Below, in pieces: positions 8,013-17,678 of a DNA stretch of 64,000 nucleotides (position 1 is the stretch's first letter; each line of letters starts with the position of its first letter). Under the pieces are notes generated by a model. That model was not told the origin of the DNA. It worked only from the letters and a program-made list of their open reading frames with translations, and did no database searches. Position numbers and translations under genes: made by a program. This DNA is from JAKFFN01 sp036675025 (lineage in GTDB: Bacteria > Sumerlaeota > Sumerlaeia > Sumerlaeales > Sumerlaeaceae), in contig JAKFFN010000054.1 in assembly GCA_036675025.1 (NCBI GenBank), positions 1 to 64,000 on the forward strand. Direction: 5' to 3'.

Positions 8013-10928
8013 CTAAGGCAGCTTGATGATCGCCTTGAGTTGTTCCGGGGTCAGCGTGCCCGCAGGCGCGAAGCTTTCGGATTTCATGTAATCGAGAATG
8101 CTGCGGCGCATCTGGCGCGTCACTGGATCAGACGACTCGTCGGCTAACTGAAAACTGCACACCATCAGTTTCCCGCCGCCGTAATTGGCTTCAAACAGGT
8201 AACCCAATTTCCGGTTCATTGTCCAGTCGTCGATCATCTGTACGATGGGAAGGCGGCCCGGCTCAAAAGCATCGAGAATCATGCAGGGTGAATCGTGAAG
8301 CAGGTACCACCATTGCCAGTTGGTGTGGGTGTCGGTGGGGAATTTCGCTAGAGCGGGATGAGCAGGATCACAAAGTATGCCGAGAGTGTGGGGCGCCTGG
8401 TTACCCGTCCAGGCGGTGTTCCAGAAGATGCTGGAGAAGCCGGGGATGAGGGGCTTGTCAGGATCGTTGAGGACGGCTTCAGGTTCAGGCACCAGCAAGA
8501 CGCTTCCGCCCGATTTGAGCCTTTCCATGGCGGCGGCGTCGAGGCTGCGGGTTAGCAGTACTTCCGCCGGCACTTCATCGCTCACGTCCTTCGGGTATAC
8601 CCAGATATCCCAAGAGTTTGAAATGTTTGTCCCGGTTAATGAAACGCTAAGCGTCAGTTTTTTTGCCCGGGTAGAATGCATAAACTTCAACGGCAGATTG
8701 ATCGTGCCCAGTAAATGGCCATTGCCCACTGGTACATCTTCGGGATCAAAAGCACCCCCATGGATATTATTACCGTTGCTATCTGTAAGAAGCCAGAAGG
8801 TAAGGGGCTGGTCGATTTCTTTACCGCTATAGTTCGCCAGTTCCACCGTCGCGGTCAGGGTTTCATCAGTTGTAAACACCCTCTTGCTTAGCCGGGCAAG
8901 CGGGACAATGGGTCCGGAAAAATTCCCATATTCCTCGGCGGTAACATAGCCCTTGCTGTCCCAGAAGGGATCGAGCACGCCGACCAGTGCGGTGCCCTGG
9001 CCTGGGAAATCGTGCAGATCAAGCAGCTGAAAACCGCCCATGCCCTTAGTGCGCAGGGCGCTTTCGATGTCTTCCTTGTAGAGAAGCGTTTGCAGCTTGC
9101 CCGATGCCATCAGGAAATCCCGTGCCTGGTCGCGCATGTGATGTTTCGTCAGGGTGTCTTCGAAGATATCGAAGTTGAGCGCTCGCATGACGCCGGTGTA
9201 TTTCGCGCGCTCTTCGAAGTTCGGGTAAACGCACCACTGCCCGATTTCGTGGCTGATGACCGGCTCTTTAAACTTGTGGACGTAATCATAGTAGTCGGTT
9301 TCTGTTTCCGGGGGCTTGGAGTTTACCCGGCTTTTCAAGCCTTCGCCCCAATGCTGGATGCGCGGATCCTGCGTGATGTAGAACTCGTTGTTGGGCAGCC
9401 AGGGCCAGCCGGCGCCGCCACTTACGAGGAAACGGTTTTCACGCTTGTTCCAATAGCCCACGAACTCGTCGAGGGCGTCCATGTAGATTTTCTTGGTTTT
9501 GCCGGCGGGTTCGTTGCCGTAGAGAAACATGCAAAACGAAGGATGGTTGCCAAACTCTTCCACAATGTGGCGGCTCTCGGCGTAGAGCCATTCCATGTAT
9601 TCGGGGTCGCCGACGTTTTTTGACCATGACGCACATTCGATGGAGAAATATACGCCCTCTTCATCGGCCGCATCAAAGGCCGCCTTGGGCGGGCACCAGC
9701 TGTGGAACCGGAGGTGGTTAAGACCGTGGGCTTTGAGAATCTGCATGATGCGGCGCCACTCGCCTATATCGGTGGGCGGGTATCCTGTCAGGGGAAAGAT
9801 GCAGCACTCGAGCGTGCCGCGCAGAAATGTGGGGATACCGTTAACGGTGAACTCGGTGCCGCTGGTGGCGAAATCGCGGAAGCCGAAGATCTCGGTGTGC
9901 GAGTCCACGAGGGTGGTTGTCTTGTCGTCGTTCACCTGTACCAGCCGTACCTGGGCCCGGTAGAGGTTCGGGGAATGTTCATCCCATAGCTGCAGTTCGC
10001 CGGTAATCGGTAGACTGGTACCCGAAAGACCGGGGCCTCTTGTAACGCCGCTGCCCATGGGCGGTGGCGGCTGTTGCACGTGCTCGCGTACGACGCGCCC
10101 GGAGGGATCTGTGATACGGTATTCTGTCTGCAGCGAAGCGGAAGTGCCGGGGTTGGATTTTACGCTGGCGCTGATGCGGACGGTTTGGTCTTTCACGCGG
10201 GGTTCAATTTTAAGGTTTGCAATCCGGGCGGCGTCGTGGGGACGAAGTTCGATGGCGCCGACGATGCCGTTCCAGTTGCCCTGGGTGTGGTCTGTGATGC
10301 TGTGGGCGTTAAGGCCGACGTCGGCCTGCACGCGGTTATCAATGCGGATGGTGAGGCGATGATTACCGGGGTTCAGGCGGCCAAGGTCGTACTCGTGGGG
10401 CGTTGAGAGGCTGTCGCTGTTGCCGCGCGGCTGGCCGTCAATCCAGACATCAGTACGCCAGTGAGCGCGCTCCAGGTGCAGGGTCACTTGCTTATCCGCC
10501 CACTCCGGCGGCACGGTGAAATCGCGCTGGTACCAGGCCGCCCCTACGTAGTATTTGTTGGGCGTGAGCCAGAAGGGAATCTTTGTGTTGCCGGGCTGGA
10601 AGTACTGCTGGAGTTCGGGCGCGGCGAAAAGTTCTGAGAGGCGGATTTGTGCCTGGGTCCACGGAGTGGATGTTGAGATTTCATCGCCAAGGCCGCTCTC
10701 TGTCATGGAGCCGGGGAGTTTAATTTTGCCGGATAGCTCGCGGCTCCACCAGGACTGAGAAGTGCCGGCGTCGTCTTTGTCGATCTCGAATCGCCAGTTG
10801 TCTGATGCCAGGGATATTGGCTCCAGTCCGTCGTCGGCCGCAGCGGCAAACTGCACAGCGCACAGTGCGATGGCGGCTACGGTTCGTATGATGACAGGTA
10901 ACGGCTTTCCGGCAAAACAAGAGCGCAT
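8013..10928 (-). CDS. Exported glycoside hydrolase family 2 enzyme
   Basis: A 971-residue GH2 (beta-galactosidase/glucuronidase-like) protein with a signal peptide in residues 1-30 (core VAAIALCAVQFAAA). In order: jelly-roll sugar-binding domain (about 50-230; YYVGAAWYQRDFTVP, HWRTDVWIDGQ), Ig-like domain (about 235-350), TIM barrel (about 355-600) and a long C-terminal beta region. The acid/base glutamate is E473 in FLYGNEPAGK. The likely nucleophile is E561 in VISHEIGQW. Substrate cannot be told from sequence. It is monocistronic, convergent with the DUF2752 gene and divergent from cfa. It is one of six or more exported sugar-active proteins in this window. Confidence 0.9.
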   Translation of the reverse strand: MRSCFAGKPLPVIIRTVAAIALCAVQFAAAADDGLEPISLASDNWRFEIDKDDAGTSQSWWSRELSGKIKLPGSMTESGLGDEISTSTPWTQAQIRLSELFAAPELQQYFQPGNTKIPFWLTPNKYYVGAAWYQRDFTVPPEWADKQVTLHLERAHWRTDVWIDGQPRGNSDSLSTPHEYDLGRLNPGNHRLTIRIDNRVQADVGLNAHSITDHTQGNWNGIVGAIELRPHDAARIANLKIEPRVKDQTVRISASVKSNPGTSASLQTEYRITDPSGRVVREHVQQPPPPMGSGVTRGPGLSGTSLPITGELQLWDEHSPNLYRAQVRLVQVNDDKTTTLVDSHTEIFGFRDFATSGTEFTVNGIPTFLRGTLECCIFPLTGYPPTDIGEWRRIMQILKAHGLNHLRFHSWCPPKAAFDAADEEGVYFSIECASWSKNVGDPEYMEWLYAESRHIVEEFGNHPSFCMFLYGNEPAGKTKKIYMDALDEFVGYWNKRENRFLVSGGAGWPWLPNNEFYITQDPRIQHWGEGLKSRVNSKPPETETDYYDYVHKFKEPVISHEIGQWCVYPNFEERAKYTGVMRALNFDIFEDTLTKHHMRDQARDFLMASGKLQTLLYKEDIESALRTKGMGGFQLLDLHDFPGQGTALVGVLDPFWDSKGYVTAEEYGNFSGPIVPLARLSKRVFTTDETLTATVELANYSGKEIDQPLTFWLLTDSNGNNIHGGAFDPEDVPVGNGHLLGTINLPLKFMHSTRAKKLTLSVSLTGTNISNSWDIWVYPKDVSDEVPAEVLLTRSLDAAAMERLKSGGSVLLVPEPEAVLNDPDKPLIPGFSSIFWNTAWTGNQAPHTLGILCDPAHPALAKFPTDTHTNWQWWYLLHDSPCMILDAFEPGRLPIVQMIDDWTMNRKLGYLFEANYGGGKLMVCSFQLADESSDPVTRQMRRSILDYMKSESFAPAGTLTPEQLKAIIKLP

Positions 10929-11145
10929 CGGCAGATCCTCGGGAAGATGAATTGTTAAGCAACTCGACTAGGCGATAGAACGTGAAGCCGCAGTTGCAAC
11001 CCTAAGCTTTTAATGCATGGCATTGCGTGGCCACATTGCATTAACGGGTTTTTAGCGGGCTCTCGACTTTTCTCAAAAGTTGTAGACAGTGCATGATGGC
11101 TGTGTTGCTTTAATAATCTATTAGCGACTGTTGTGCGTCCACATC

Positions 11146-12333
11146 ATGAGCCACGCTGATCAAACACAAACTTCTCTGCCCGCCAAGTCGAAGCCTGTAT
11201 CGCTGCGCTCACCTGGCACGCTGATTTTCGAGCGCATGGTGCACCGTTTTTTGCGCGATTCCAACATAGAGGTTGGCGGCGAGAATCCATGGGACATCAC
11301 TGTGACCGACAGACGCTTTTACCGGCGCTTTGCGCTGAAGGGTTCGCTGGGCCTGGGCGAGGCGTATATGGACGGATGGTGGCATTGCGAACAGCTGGAT
11401 GAGCTTTTTTACCGGCTGCTTTCGGGCTGCGGAAGGTGCGGAAAGATTTCCAGGGTTCCGAACATGCTGTCTAAAGTGCACGCGAAGATCGTGAACCGGC
11501 AGAGCCGCACTCGCGCATACATTGTAGGCGAACGCCATTACGATGTGGGCAATGAACTTTACCAGCTCATGCTGGACCCGTATATGGCGTACACCTGCGC
11601 GTACTGGGAACACAGCAGCACGCTGGATGATGCGCAGAAAGCGAAGCTGGACCTGGTGTGTCGGAAGATCGGCCTGCGTGAGGGCGATACGGTGCTGGAT
11701 GTGGGCTGCGGCTGGGGGAGTTTTGCAAGGTATGCGGCGGAGCACTACGGCGCAAAAGTGACCGGCATTACCATTTCAAAGGAACAACTGGCCCTGGCGC
11801 GGGAGCGTTGCGACGGGCTGCCAGTGGACCTGCACCTGTGCGATTATCGGGAGTTCCGTGGCTCGTTTGACCATGTGGTTTCTCTGGGTATGATGGAACA
11901 TGTGGGAGTGAAGAATTACCGCACATATATGGAGAAGATCCACGATTGCCTGAGGCCGGGCGGCCTTGCGCTTATCCAGGTTATCGGCAGCCCGGCATCC
12001 ATGTGTGCGACCGATCCGTGGCTTGACCGTTACATTTTCCCAAACTCCATGCTTCCGTCTGTGAAACAGATCGGTGATGCTATTGACGGAGTTTTCCACA
12101 TGGAAGACTGGCACAGCTTCGGACACGATTATGATCGGACGCTGATGGCGTGGCACCAGAATTTTGAGGAGGCATGGGAGCAGCTTCGGGACCGGTATGA
12201 TGAGCGGTTCCACCGCATGTGGCGGTATTACCTGCTGCTGTGCGCCGGTATCTTTCGTGCCCGGCGCGCGCAGCTATGGCAACTGGTGCTGGCTAAAGGC
12301 GGTGTGGCGGGCGGATACAAGGCTGTCCGGTAA
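11146..12333 (+). CDS. cfa: Cyclopropane-fatty-acyl-phospholipid synthase
   Basis: Transfers a methylene from SAM to double bonds of membrane lipid acyl chains at the inner membrane. With the ATG at 11146 the protein has 395 residues, near the 382 of the E. coli enzyme; a TTG five codons upstream is less likely. Family marks are LKGSLGLGEAYMDGWW, HYDVGNELYQLMLDPYMAYT, the SAM-binding VLDVGCGWGSFARYAAEHYG and GITISKEQ. It is followed after 34 bases by another SAM methyltransferase gene and may form an operon with it. Cyclopropanation usually protects stationary-phase or acid-stressed membranes. Confidence 0.93.
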   Translation: MSHADQTQTSLPAKSKPVSLRSPGTLIFERMVHRFLRDSNIEVGGENPWDITVTDRRFYRRFALKGSLGLGEAYMDGWWHCEQLDELFYRLLSGCGRCGKISRVPNMLSKVHAKIVNRQSRTRAYIVGERHYDVGNELYQLMLDPYMAYTCAYWEHSSTLDDAQKAKLDLVCRKIGLREGDTVLDVGCGWGSFARYAAEHYGAKVTGITISKEQLALARERCDGLPVDLHLCDYREFRGSFDHVVSLGMMEHVGVKNYRTYMEKIHDCLRPGGLALIQVIGSPASMCATDPWLDRYIFPNSMLPSVKQIGDAIDGVFHMEDWHSFGHDYDRTLMAWHQNFEEAWEQLRDRYDERFHRMWRYYLLLCAGIFRARRAQLWQLVLAKGGVAGGYKAVR

Positions 12334-12367
12334 ACAAAAGCGTGCGCGGTGCTTTAGAAGCACTTGA

Positions 12368-12997
12368 ATGACACAGCCTTACAATAATCTCTCTGAACTG
12401 ACCGACCTCGTTGGCGGCGTTGACATCTACCTTCTCGACCAGATCCTGAAGGGCCGCTTCCGTGCGGACGCCCGCATCTTCGACGCCGGATGCGGTGGCG
12501 GGCGAAATATCTCGTGGTTTCTGCGCAGCGGCTACGATGTTTCCGGCGTTGATACCACTCCAGGATCCATCGCCGCCGTGCAGCAGGCCGCCGCGCGCCT
12601 GTCGCCTGGCCTTTCCCTGCAGAATTTTCGGGTGGAACCGGTGGAGGACGTTTCTTTTCCCGACGCCTCTTTTGATGCCGTACTTTCCATTGCGGTCCTC
12701 CATTTCGCGCGTGATCCGGGGCACTTTAACCAGATGCTGCAGGAAATGTGGCGCGTGCTCAAGCCCGGCGGCATCTTCTTCGCGCGCCTTGCATCGACCA
12801 TTGGCATCGAGACGCTGGTTCAACCGGTGGGTAATGGCCACTACGCCGTGCCCGATGGCAGTATCCGGTTTCTTGTGGACCTGGAAACGCTGCAGTCGCT
12901 TACGAAGCAGCTGGGCGCACGCCTGCTGGAGCCTATTAAGACTGTGAACGTGCAAAACCTGCGCTGCATGACGACGTGGGTGATACAGAAGCCGTAG
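12368..12997 (+). CDS. Class I SAM-dependent methyltransferase
   Basis: A 209-residue methyltransferase with motif I FDAGCGGGRNISWF near residue 38, an acidic loop GVDTTPGS, motif II DASFDAVLSIAVLHFARD and motif III WRVLKPGGIFFARL. The substrate is not evident. It resembles methyltransferase_11 proteins such as tellurite-resistance TehB-type enzymes, but without specific marks. It lies 34 bases after cfa in the same direction, so the two are probably co-transcribed; a link to lipid modification is only a guess. Confidence 0.8.
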   Translation: MTQPYNNLSELTDLVGGVDIYLLDQILKGRFRADARIFDAGCGGGRNISWFLRSGYDVSGVDTTPGSIAAVQQAAARLSPGLSLQNFRVEPVEDVSFPDASFDAVLSIAVLHFARDPGHFNQMLQEMWRVLKPGGIFFARLASTIGIETLVQPVGNGHYAVPDGSIRFLVDLETLQSLTKQLGARLLEPIKTVNVQNLRCMTTWVIQKP

Positions 12998-13120
12998 GTA
13001 TCGCACATTACGGCCAGCCGCCGCTAAAGAATTCTCTCTCTCGCAATCCAATGAAAAAAGGTTTACACGCCGGATGGCGGATTGTCTGTTTTTCTTCTAT
13101 TAAATCCGAGGTCCAGAGTT

Positions 13121-13957
13121 TTGCCAAAGTCCTTTCGCCGCCATGCTGTCGGTATTCTGTTTTCCGCTGTTACTGCCACCGCTGCCGTGCTACCGGTTTG
13201 TGTTATTCTTGCGACGCCCATGCACGCAGCAGCCCAGGGGCAGCTTTCGTCGTCTGACCTGGAGCGCATTGGCCGCCGCATCTGGCAGAACGAAACGGCC
13301 GGATCAGTGGAAGGACTCACCAGCTGGAACTCCGGTGAAGATTTTGCGTCGCTTGGCATCGGCCATTTTATATGGTATCCGGCCGGCGAAGTCGGACCCT
13401 TTGAAGAAAGCTTCCCGCAGCTGATCGCTTACTTTCAGCAAAGCCGGGTAAAAGTGCCTGACTGGCTGCTTTCTACTCGCGACTGCCCCTGGCCAAACCG
13501 TGACGCGTTTCAGGGCGACAAGAACTCTCAGCGCCAGAAGGATCTGCGCGAGCTTCTCTCCCGCACCGTGAAAGAACAAACGCAGTTCATTATTGCACGC
13601 CTCCATGCTGCGAAGCCGCGCATGCAGGCAGCAGCCGGGCAGGCCGCATCACGCGTGGCCAGTAACATGCAGCTTCTGGGGCAGACGGCAGCTGGCAACT
13701 TTGCCATGATTGATTACGTGAACTTCAAGGGAGAAGGGCTGAAGCCCGAAGAGCGGTATAACGGCCAGGGATGGGGTCTACTGCAGGTGCTGGCCGAAAT
13801 GAACGCTCGCGATGCCTCCAGCGCGCCGCGCGCCTTTGCCGAGGCTTCCAAAAAGGTTCTCACGCGCCGCGTAGAAAACAGCCCCGCTGCACGCAAAGAG
13901 CGCCAGTGGCTCCAGGGCTGGCTCAACCGCTGCGAGACTTACGCGAACCCGTTTTGA
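13121..13957 (+). CDS. Secreted family of unknown function with GIGH motif
   Basis: A 278-residue exported protein from a TTG at 13121 with GAGG nine bases upstream; the frame stays open to 13082. The signal peptide runs to about residue 39 (PVCVILATPMHAAAQ). The mature part opens with SDLERIGRRIWQNE, then GLTSWNSGEDFASLGIGHFI. The arrangement of a Glu, then a GIGH turn, then an aromatic stretch recalls the T4-lysozyme type active site (Glu about a dozen residues before GIGH), so a periplasmic muramidase-like role is possible. I know this only as a conserved protein without assigned function. The C-terminus has RRVENSPAARKERQWLQGWL and a final NRCETYANPF. No operon partner. Confidence 0.7.
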   Translation: MPKSFRRHAVGILFSAVTATAAVLPVCVILATPMHAAAQGQLSSSDLERIGRRIWQNETAGSVEGLTSWNSGEDFASLGIGHFIWYPAGEVGPFEESFPQLIAYFQQSRVKVPDWLLSTRDCPWPNRDAFQGDKNSQRQKDLRELLSRTVKEQTQFIIARLHAAKPRMQAAAGQAASRVASNMQLLGQTAAGNFAMIDYVNFKGEGLKPEERYNGQGWGLLQVLAEMNARDASSAPRAFAEASKKVLTRRVENSPAARKERQWLQGWLNRCETYANPF

Positions 13958-14038
13958 GGTTTCCGCTTCACAAGCCAAACACGACATAGCCTCAGACTAT
14001 CAGCAAGATAAACTTCATTTGCGCCGCTTATGGGTAGT

Positions 14039-14058
14039 TGCTGTCAAACATGACAGCA
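14039..14058. promoter_or_regulatory. 20-bp palindrome upstream of manganese catalase
   Basis: TGCTGTCA (14039-14046), AACA, TGACAGCA (14051-14058): a perfect 8-bp dyad 72 bases before the catalase start. No T run follows, so an operator is at least as likely as a terminator for the gene ending at 13957. Confidence 0.5.
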
Positions 14059-14129
14059 CCCGCGGCTTACGGATCCCCGCCTGCCGGCGCCCCTGCTGAA
14101 TTCGTATTTGGAAAGGGGAATTATCCACC

Positions 14130-15062
14130 ATGTTTCTACGCATCGATCGTCTGCCGGTAGAATTGCCGGTTTCACCGATAATCGATCCCATTGCGGCGAA
14201 GAACGTTCAGGAACTTCTGGGCGGCAGATTCGGCGAAATGTCGACGGTGATGAACTACACCTTCCAGTCGTTCAACATGAGAGGGCGCGATAAGATCCGC
14301 CCCTATTATGAGCTCATCAGCAACATCGCCGCTGAAGAAGGCGGTCATATCGAGATTGTTTCTGCAGCAATCAACTCCTGTCTGAATGGACCACGCACGG
14401 AATTTGATAAGGACGGCGCGCCTACTGATGCATCCTTAAAAGACATTTCTGAAGGAGCCTTTGGCGGCCATTACATTGCATCGGCGCAAACGGCATTGCC
14501 AGTGGACAGCCGCGGCATGCCGTGGACCGGCGATTACGTATTTTCATCGGGTAACCTGATCCTTGACCTGTTGCATAACTTCTTTTTGGAAAATGGCGCC
14601 CGCACCCAGAAGCTGCGCGTGTACCAGATGACGGATAACCCGGCCGCACGAATGATGCTGGGCTACCTGTTCGTCCGCGGCGGCGTGCATGCTCTGGCGT
14701 ACGCCAAGGCCCTGGAAACCCTCACCGGCGTGGATATGAAGAAGATGCTTCCCATCCCGAACATCGGCAACGCGGTGTTCCCGGAAGCACGCAAATTTAT
14801 GGACCAGGGTTCGCATCTGAAACTGTACCGTTTCTCGCCCAATGATTATAAAGAAGCAGCGACCATCTGGCAAGGCGAAGCCCCGGAAGCTTACCACGAA
14901 GGGCTTGGCGGATCAACCACCCTCGAATTCATCGATGCTCCGCCCGAAGGCGGCGACCTGGCGCATCTTGCCGGCATCGCCTCCAGTTTTGCGCCAAACT
15001 ACGCGCCGGAAGAAATTATGGAGATGGCCAACCAGCTCTACAAGAAATCCAAGAACCTGTAA
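14130..15062 (+). CDS. Manganese catalase
   Basis: Cytoplasmic dimanganese catalase that disproportionates hydrogen peroxide. The 310-residue ferritin-like protein keeps all five expected metal ligands: E36 (FGEMST), E70 and H73 (AAEEGGHIE), E154 (FFLENGAR) and H187 (RGGVHALAYA), spaced as in the Lactobacillus-type enzyme. GGGGA lies ten bases before the ATG. A strong terminator follows at 15097, and a palindrome lies upstream at 14039, so the gene is probably a singly transcribed stress gene. Confidence 0.93.
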   Translation: MFLRIDRLPVELPVSPIIDPIAAKNVQELLGGRFGEMSTVMNYTFQSFNMRGRDKIRPYYELISNIAAEEGGHIEIVSAAINSCLNGPRTEFDKDGAPTDASLKDISEGAFGGHYIASAQTALPVDSRGMPWTGDYVFSSGNLILDLLHNFFLENGARTQKLRVYQMTDNPAARMMLGYLFVRGGVHALAYAKALETLTGVDMKKMLPIPNIGNAVFPEARKFMDQGSHLKLYRFSPNDYKEAATIWQGEAPEAYHEGLGGSTTLEFIDAPPEGGDLAHLAGIASSFAPNYAPEEIMEMANQLYKKSKNL

Positions 15063-15096
15063 TTGCAGCTTCGACACCTCACTATCTCCAGTGAGC

Positions 15097-15128
15097 AACG
15101 GCGCCTCTTAAAATGAGGCGCCGTTTTT
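15097..15128 (+). terminator. Intrinsic terminator after manganese catalase
   Basis: AACGGCGCCTC (15097-15107) pairs with GAGGCGCCGTT (15115-15125), a perfect 11-bp stem, followed by Ts. Confidence 0.93.
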
Positions 15129-15254
15129 ATGGGCATTAGCCAAATCTATCCGGTTGTGCTGAAACTTTCAACACATTCGCCCCTAACCGTTGACTCCGCT
15201 TTCCAGTGGTCTCAACTCCCTTTATCGGGCTGTGCAACGAGGCCCAGATCGTAT

Positions 15255-17678
15255 ATGCCATGGAAACCAATGAACGCCACCATACTCACCCTCGCAGCAG
15301 GTTTATTTATGAATCTTTTCATGCCTGAAAGCCTCGGGGCTCAAACGGTCAGCGAAAGTAGCGGTAGGAGTATTAAAGTAGAGAGCCACGACGCGCCATG
15401 GCTGGAGACAAGCGATGCGCAATGGGTGTGGCCGGCGGCATCTGCGCAGCCGCCTAATCAGTATGTTCACCTGCTGCAGGATTTTGAAGTGTCCGCCGAT
15501 TCCTTGGCGGGGGCAAAGCTGGCCATCAGCGCCGACTCCAATTACGCGGTCTGGATCAACGGCGAATTTGCCGGGTTCGGGCAGTGGAGTAATTTTCCTG
15601 ACGACAAAACCTATGACGTGATTGATATTTCGGATCACCTTCAGCCGGGGGCTAACCGCATTGGCATTACCGGCTACTGGCAGGGCGAGAGTTCATCCAC
15701 CTACCGGCCGGGGGCACCGGGAGTCGTTTTTGCCATCCAGGCTGGTAACAAAGTTCTTGCGCACAGCGGCGAGGGAACTCGCATGCGCCCTGCGCCGAAC
15801 TACGTAAGCGGGCCGTACCCCAAGGTGACGGGGCAGTTGGGATTTGCTTTCGAACATCGCGGAGACAAGCTGGACGGATGGCTTACACCGGGTTATGTGC
15901 CCGGCGAAGAATGGAAGGCGCCGTCTGCAGATGAGTTAAAGCCGCTGTCAGAGCGTTCCGTGCGCTCGCGCCCGATTGCGAAGCTTCTGCTTCAGGACCG
16001 GCTCCCCATGAAGATTGTATCGCAGGGCGCGTTCACCCGTACCAACCCGACACAGCCGCCGGCCGATGCAATCCAGAGCGACGCGCTGGCCTGGCGGGCA
16101 CCGGCAGATGTGTTTGCCAAACCGCAGCCGCAACTTGATGCTTCTGAGACCACCGGTGTCTCCATTAAACCGGAAGTTGTTTCCAAAGCCACTGGGGCGT
16201 ATATCGTACTTGATACCGGCTTTGAAGAAGCGGGCCTTCTTGAACTGGAGATGGACGCACCAAAGGGCACAGTCGTTGACGTTGGCTATGGTGAGCACCT
16301 GGAAGATCTGCGCGTTCGCGCCAGTGTGGGCGGGCGCCAGTTCGCCATCCGTCACACCACACCCGCAGGCCACCATACGTTCCTGCATCCGTTCCTGCGG
16401 CTGGCTGGGCGGTACCTGCAAGTCCACATTACGCCGCCGGCGGGCTATGATCCCGCGCAGCCCATCATTCTGAAATACGCAGGCCTGCGACCTACCCCGT
16501 TCCCGGTGGAACATCGCGGATCGTTTGAAACTTCGGATACTTTGCATAACAAGATATGGGAAGTGAGCCGGCGCACCCTTGAGCTTTGTATGCATGAGCA
16601 CTACGAAGATTGCCCCTGGCGCGAGCAGGCGCTCTATGCCATGGACGCGCGCAACCAGGCCCTTGCGGGATATTACTGCTTCGGCAATTACGACTTCGCC
16701 CGCGAATCCATCAAGCTGCTCGGGCAGGGTTACAATAAGTCCGATGGCCTGCTTGAGCTTTGCGCACCGGCTGATGTGGGCGTAAACATTCCCTCTTTCA
16801 GCCTGGCCTGGATTCTGATGGTGAATGATTACCTGCTCTTCAGTGGCGATCGGGAATTTGCCAAGTCGCAACTGCCGCTGGCTGACAAGCTGCTGCAGAA
16901 TGTCGCGCGGGAATCCAGCGGACCTGTCATCGGCGTGCCTGACGGCAAGCGTATGTGGAACTTTTATGAGTGGGCACCGGGCCTGGATGGCGCCGGAGTG
17001 AGCGGCGGTCAGACATTAAATCCGGACCGCCTGGAGGCGCCCCTGAACCTGTTTTACCTGCTGGCCCTGGACGCTGCCGCGCGCATTGCCGATGAAACCG
17101 GCGGCAATAGTACTGCCTATCGTACTCGCGCTGCCGATCTCCGCGCTGCCTTCGCTGATGCTTTCTGGGATGAAAAGGAACGGGCGTTTCGCACCGCCAT
17201 TAACGATGACGCAAAACCTCACTACGCGGAGTTGACGCAGGCTCTTGCTATACTTGCTGGCGTTGTACCGCCTGCCGAACTGGATGCCCTGCGCGCCCGC
17301 CTGGCGAGTGATAACAACGGCCTGGTGCCGTGCACCATCAGCCACACCTTATACAAGTTCGAGGCGCTGCTGACTGACAAAGAACGTTACGCGCCGCGGG
17401 TGTTCGATCTCATCGCCCGTGACTGGGGCTACATGCTGCGCAATGGTGCCACCAGCTTCTGGGAAACCATCGACGGCGCCAGTGCCTTCGCCGATGCCGG
17501 CAGCCTCTGCCACGGCTGGTCGGGTATTCCCGCGTGGTTCTATGGAGCCTACGTGCTGGGAGTAAAACCGACGAAGCCAGGCTTTGCGGAATATGAAAGC
17601 GATCCGATCAAGAATGTGTTTACGACGGCGAGAGGCCAGGTGCCGACTCCAAGCAAAACCATCGAAGTTGCATGGTAG
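15255..17678 (+). CDS. Exported GH78 alpha-L-rhamnosidase-type hydrolase
   Basis: An 807-residue protein from the ATG at 15255 (ATG 15270 is also possible), with a signal peptide in residues 1-30 (ILTLAAGLFMNLFMPESLGA). N-terminal beta domains (WVWPA start, ISADSNYAVWINGEFAGF, CBM67-like) lead into an (alpha/alpha)6 barrel with the GH78 signature YEDCPWREQALYAMDARNQ and FYEWAPGL. The C-terminal domain has SFWETIDG and SLCHGWSGIPAWFYGAYVLG, typical of bacterial rhamnosidases. The expected role is release of L-rhamnose from plant or algal glycans. The stop overlaps the start of the BNR_4 gene (ATGGTAG), so both are translationally coupled. A family 78 relative with another specificity cannot be excluded. 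Confidence 0.87.
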   Translation: MPWKPMNATILTLAAGLFMNLFMPESLGAQTVSESSGRSIKVESHDAPWLETSDAQWVWPAASAQPPNQYVHLLQDFEVSADSLAGAKLAISADSNYAVWINGEFAGFGQWSNFPDDKTYDVIDISDHLQPGANRIGITGYWQGESSSTYRPGAPGVVFAIQAGNKVLAHSGEGTRMRPAPNYVSGPYPKVTGQLGFAFEHRGDKLDGWLTPGYVPGEEWKAPSADELKPLSERSVRSRPIAKLLLQDRLPMKIVSQGAFTRTNPTQPPADAIQSDALAWRAPADVFAKPQPQLDASETTGVSIKPEVVSKATGAYIVLDTGFEEAGLLELEMDAPKGTVVDVGYGEHLEDLRVRASVGGRQFAIRHTTPAGHHTFLHPFLRLAGRYLQVHITPPAGYDPAQPIILKYAGLRPTPFPVEHRGSFETSDTLHNKIWEVSRRTLELCMHEHYEDCPWREQALYAMDARNQALAGYYCFGNYDFARESIKLLGQGYNKSDGLLELCAPADVGVNIPSFSLAWILMVNDYLLFSGDREFAKSQLPLADKLLQNVARESSGPVIGVPDGKRMWNFYEWAPGLDGAGVSGGQTLNPDRLEAPLNLFYLLALDAAARIADETGGNSTAYRTRAADLRAAFADAFWDEKERAFRTAINDDAKPHYAELTQALAILAGVVPPAELDALRARLASDNNGLVPCTISHTLYKFEALLTDKERYAPRVFDLIARDWGYMLRNGATSFWETIDGASAFADAGSLCHGWSGIPAWFYGAYVLGVKPTKPGFAEYESDPIKNVFTTARGQVPTPSKTIEVAW

